Positions 63,308 to 64,000 of a stretch of DNA of 64,000 bases are shown piece by piece. Source of the DNA: Pseudoalteromonas luteoviolacea (GTDB lineage Bacteria > Pseudomonadota > Gammaproteobacteria > Enterobacterales > Alteromonadaceae); contig NZ_CP015411.1 in the NCBI RefSeq assembly GCF_001750165.1, positions 4,838,888-4,902,887 on the forward strand. The letters are read 5' to 3'. Position numbers and translations under genes: made by a program. How positions within the stretch are numbered: the first letter of the stretch is position 1; each line of letters starts with the position of its first letter. The notes under the pieces were generated by a model, which saw nothing but the letters and a program-made list of their open reading frames with translations, had not been told where the DNA came from and did not search any database.

Positions 63308-64000
63308 AACTAATCCATCCGATCGGTTAAAGTTAAAACATCCTATGCAGGTCGCGATCCTGGCACAGGTGCCATTGCGAGCGCGAGATATTAAAGCCGA
63401 CGCGCATGAAAGTCAATCATAATTGTGAGAGAAGGCTTAATTTATAGGCAATCTGATGCAGAAATGACAGTTGAGGTGTGAATTTACCTAATAAAGGTAA
63501 ATATTTGGAGCCGCTCTATATAATAGAGAGGGAGTCTATCTGTATTCCTTATATAGAAGGATCAAATGTTGAGATCTATATAGAGAAGATCGAGATCTTA
63601 GTTGTGGATCAAGTTATTTGATCTTGAGGAGGTTTTCCACAGAGCTTGGGTGAAAATTGGCAACAACCTTTGGAAAACTCAAATTGATCTGATTTTTATG
63701 GTGAGATCTTGCTCTTTTTTTGATAAGATCTTTATAATTAAGTGAAATTAAAAACCCTTTAAAAACAGGTGTTTATATTTTTATCTTGGTGAGATCTTAA
63801 TTTTTTAAAAAGTCAATATTGATGTTGTGGATAAGATCCCTTCATAATACTCGGCTTCCACCTGTGAATAATTGATAATATACAAACATTTCTGTAGATC
63901 TTTGAGTTAGCTGTGAATAACTCTGTTGGTTATTTTGTGAATGCACGCAAAAAACTGGCTTTAATGATGTACGGGAATAATAACTATTTCGGAGTGCAAT
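63308..64000. promoter_or_regulatory. dnaA upstream region with GATC clusters and DnaA boxes
   Basis: A gene-free stretch of about 690 bases rich in GATC (over ten sites) and AT. DnaA box matches: TTTTCCACA 63633-63641, perfect TGTGGATAA 63826-63834, and TGTGAATAA at 63863-63871 and 63912-63920. Divergent promoters for rpmH (minus) and, by the usual order, dnaA (plus, just past the window end, with CGGAG near 63990) are expected. The box pattern suggests autoregulation by DnaA or a second origin-like element. Confidence 0.65.

Overview
The window reads as a stretch of gammaproteobacterial chromosome next to the replication origin, most likely from Pseudoalteromonas or a close Alteromonadales relative. 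The evidence is the minus-strand order rpmH-rnpA-yidD-yidC, mnmE, mioC, an oriC-like segment, mnmG-rsmG-parA-parB, atpIBEFHAGDC and glmU, the AT-rich base composition, and dense GATC (Dam-type) sites with DnaA boxes. The genus is inferred from gene order and protein character, not from a database match.

Region by region: 1-9.1 kb holds a sigma-54 regulator/sensor kinase pair, a LytTR membrane regulator, a TonB-receptor-like outer membrane protein, a lytic transglycosylase, a membrane protein overlapping a T4-type lysozyme homologue, a 2'-5' RNA ligase-like protein and a small secreted protein. 9.1-17.1 kb holds class I lanthipeptide enzymes (LanB, LanC) with a C39-peptidase ABC exporter and its HlyD-type adaptor. 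GlmU (17.2-18.6 kb) sits in the middle of the locus. 19.5-41.1 kb is an accessory region: two lanthipeptide-like precursors; two identical ISAs1-family copies bracketing a decayed IS30-type element, a bacteriocin-like peptide with a candidate immunity protein, and a decayed IS5-family element with a 9-bp target duplication; a second C39 exporter and adaptor; a third lanthipeptide-like precursor; two paralogous CadC-like regulators with propeller-like sensor domains; a LuxR-type regulator; a long 9-bp minisatellite; an orphan lipoyl-type adaptor domain; and a tandem array of six paralogous double-glycine peptides.

41.4-64 kb is conserved chromosome: the whole ATP synthase operon with promoter and terminator, the parAB/rsmG/mnmG block, the probable oriC, mioC, mnmE, a CadC-TPR regulator beside a three-gene thiol-redox cluster, and yidC-yidD-rnpA-rpmH, ending in the GATC- and DnaA-box-rich region expected upstream of dnaA.

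How the genes may work together: at least ten small peptides with double-glycine leaders lie between 19.5 and 38.5 kb, most of them too short for routine gene calling. Two C39 exporters can be expected to cut these leaders and export the cores. LanB and LanC would modify the Cys-containing ones, while the six-member array lacks cysteine in five members and may be exported with little or no lanthionine chemistry. The whole block interrupts the usual atpC-glmU neighbourhood and surrounds glmU.
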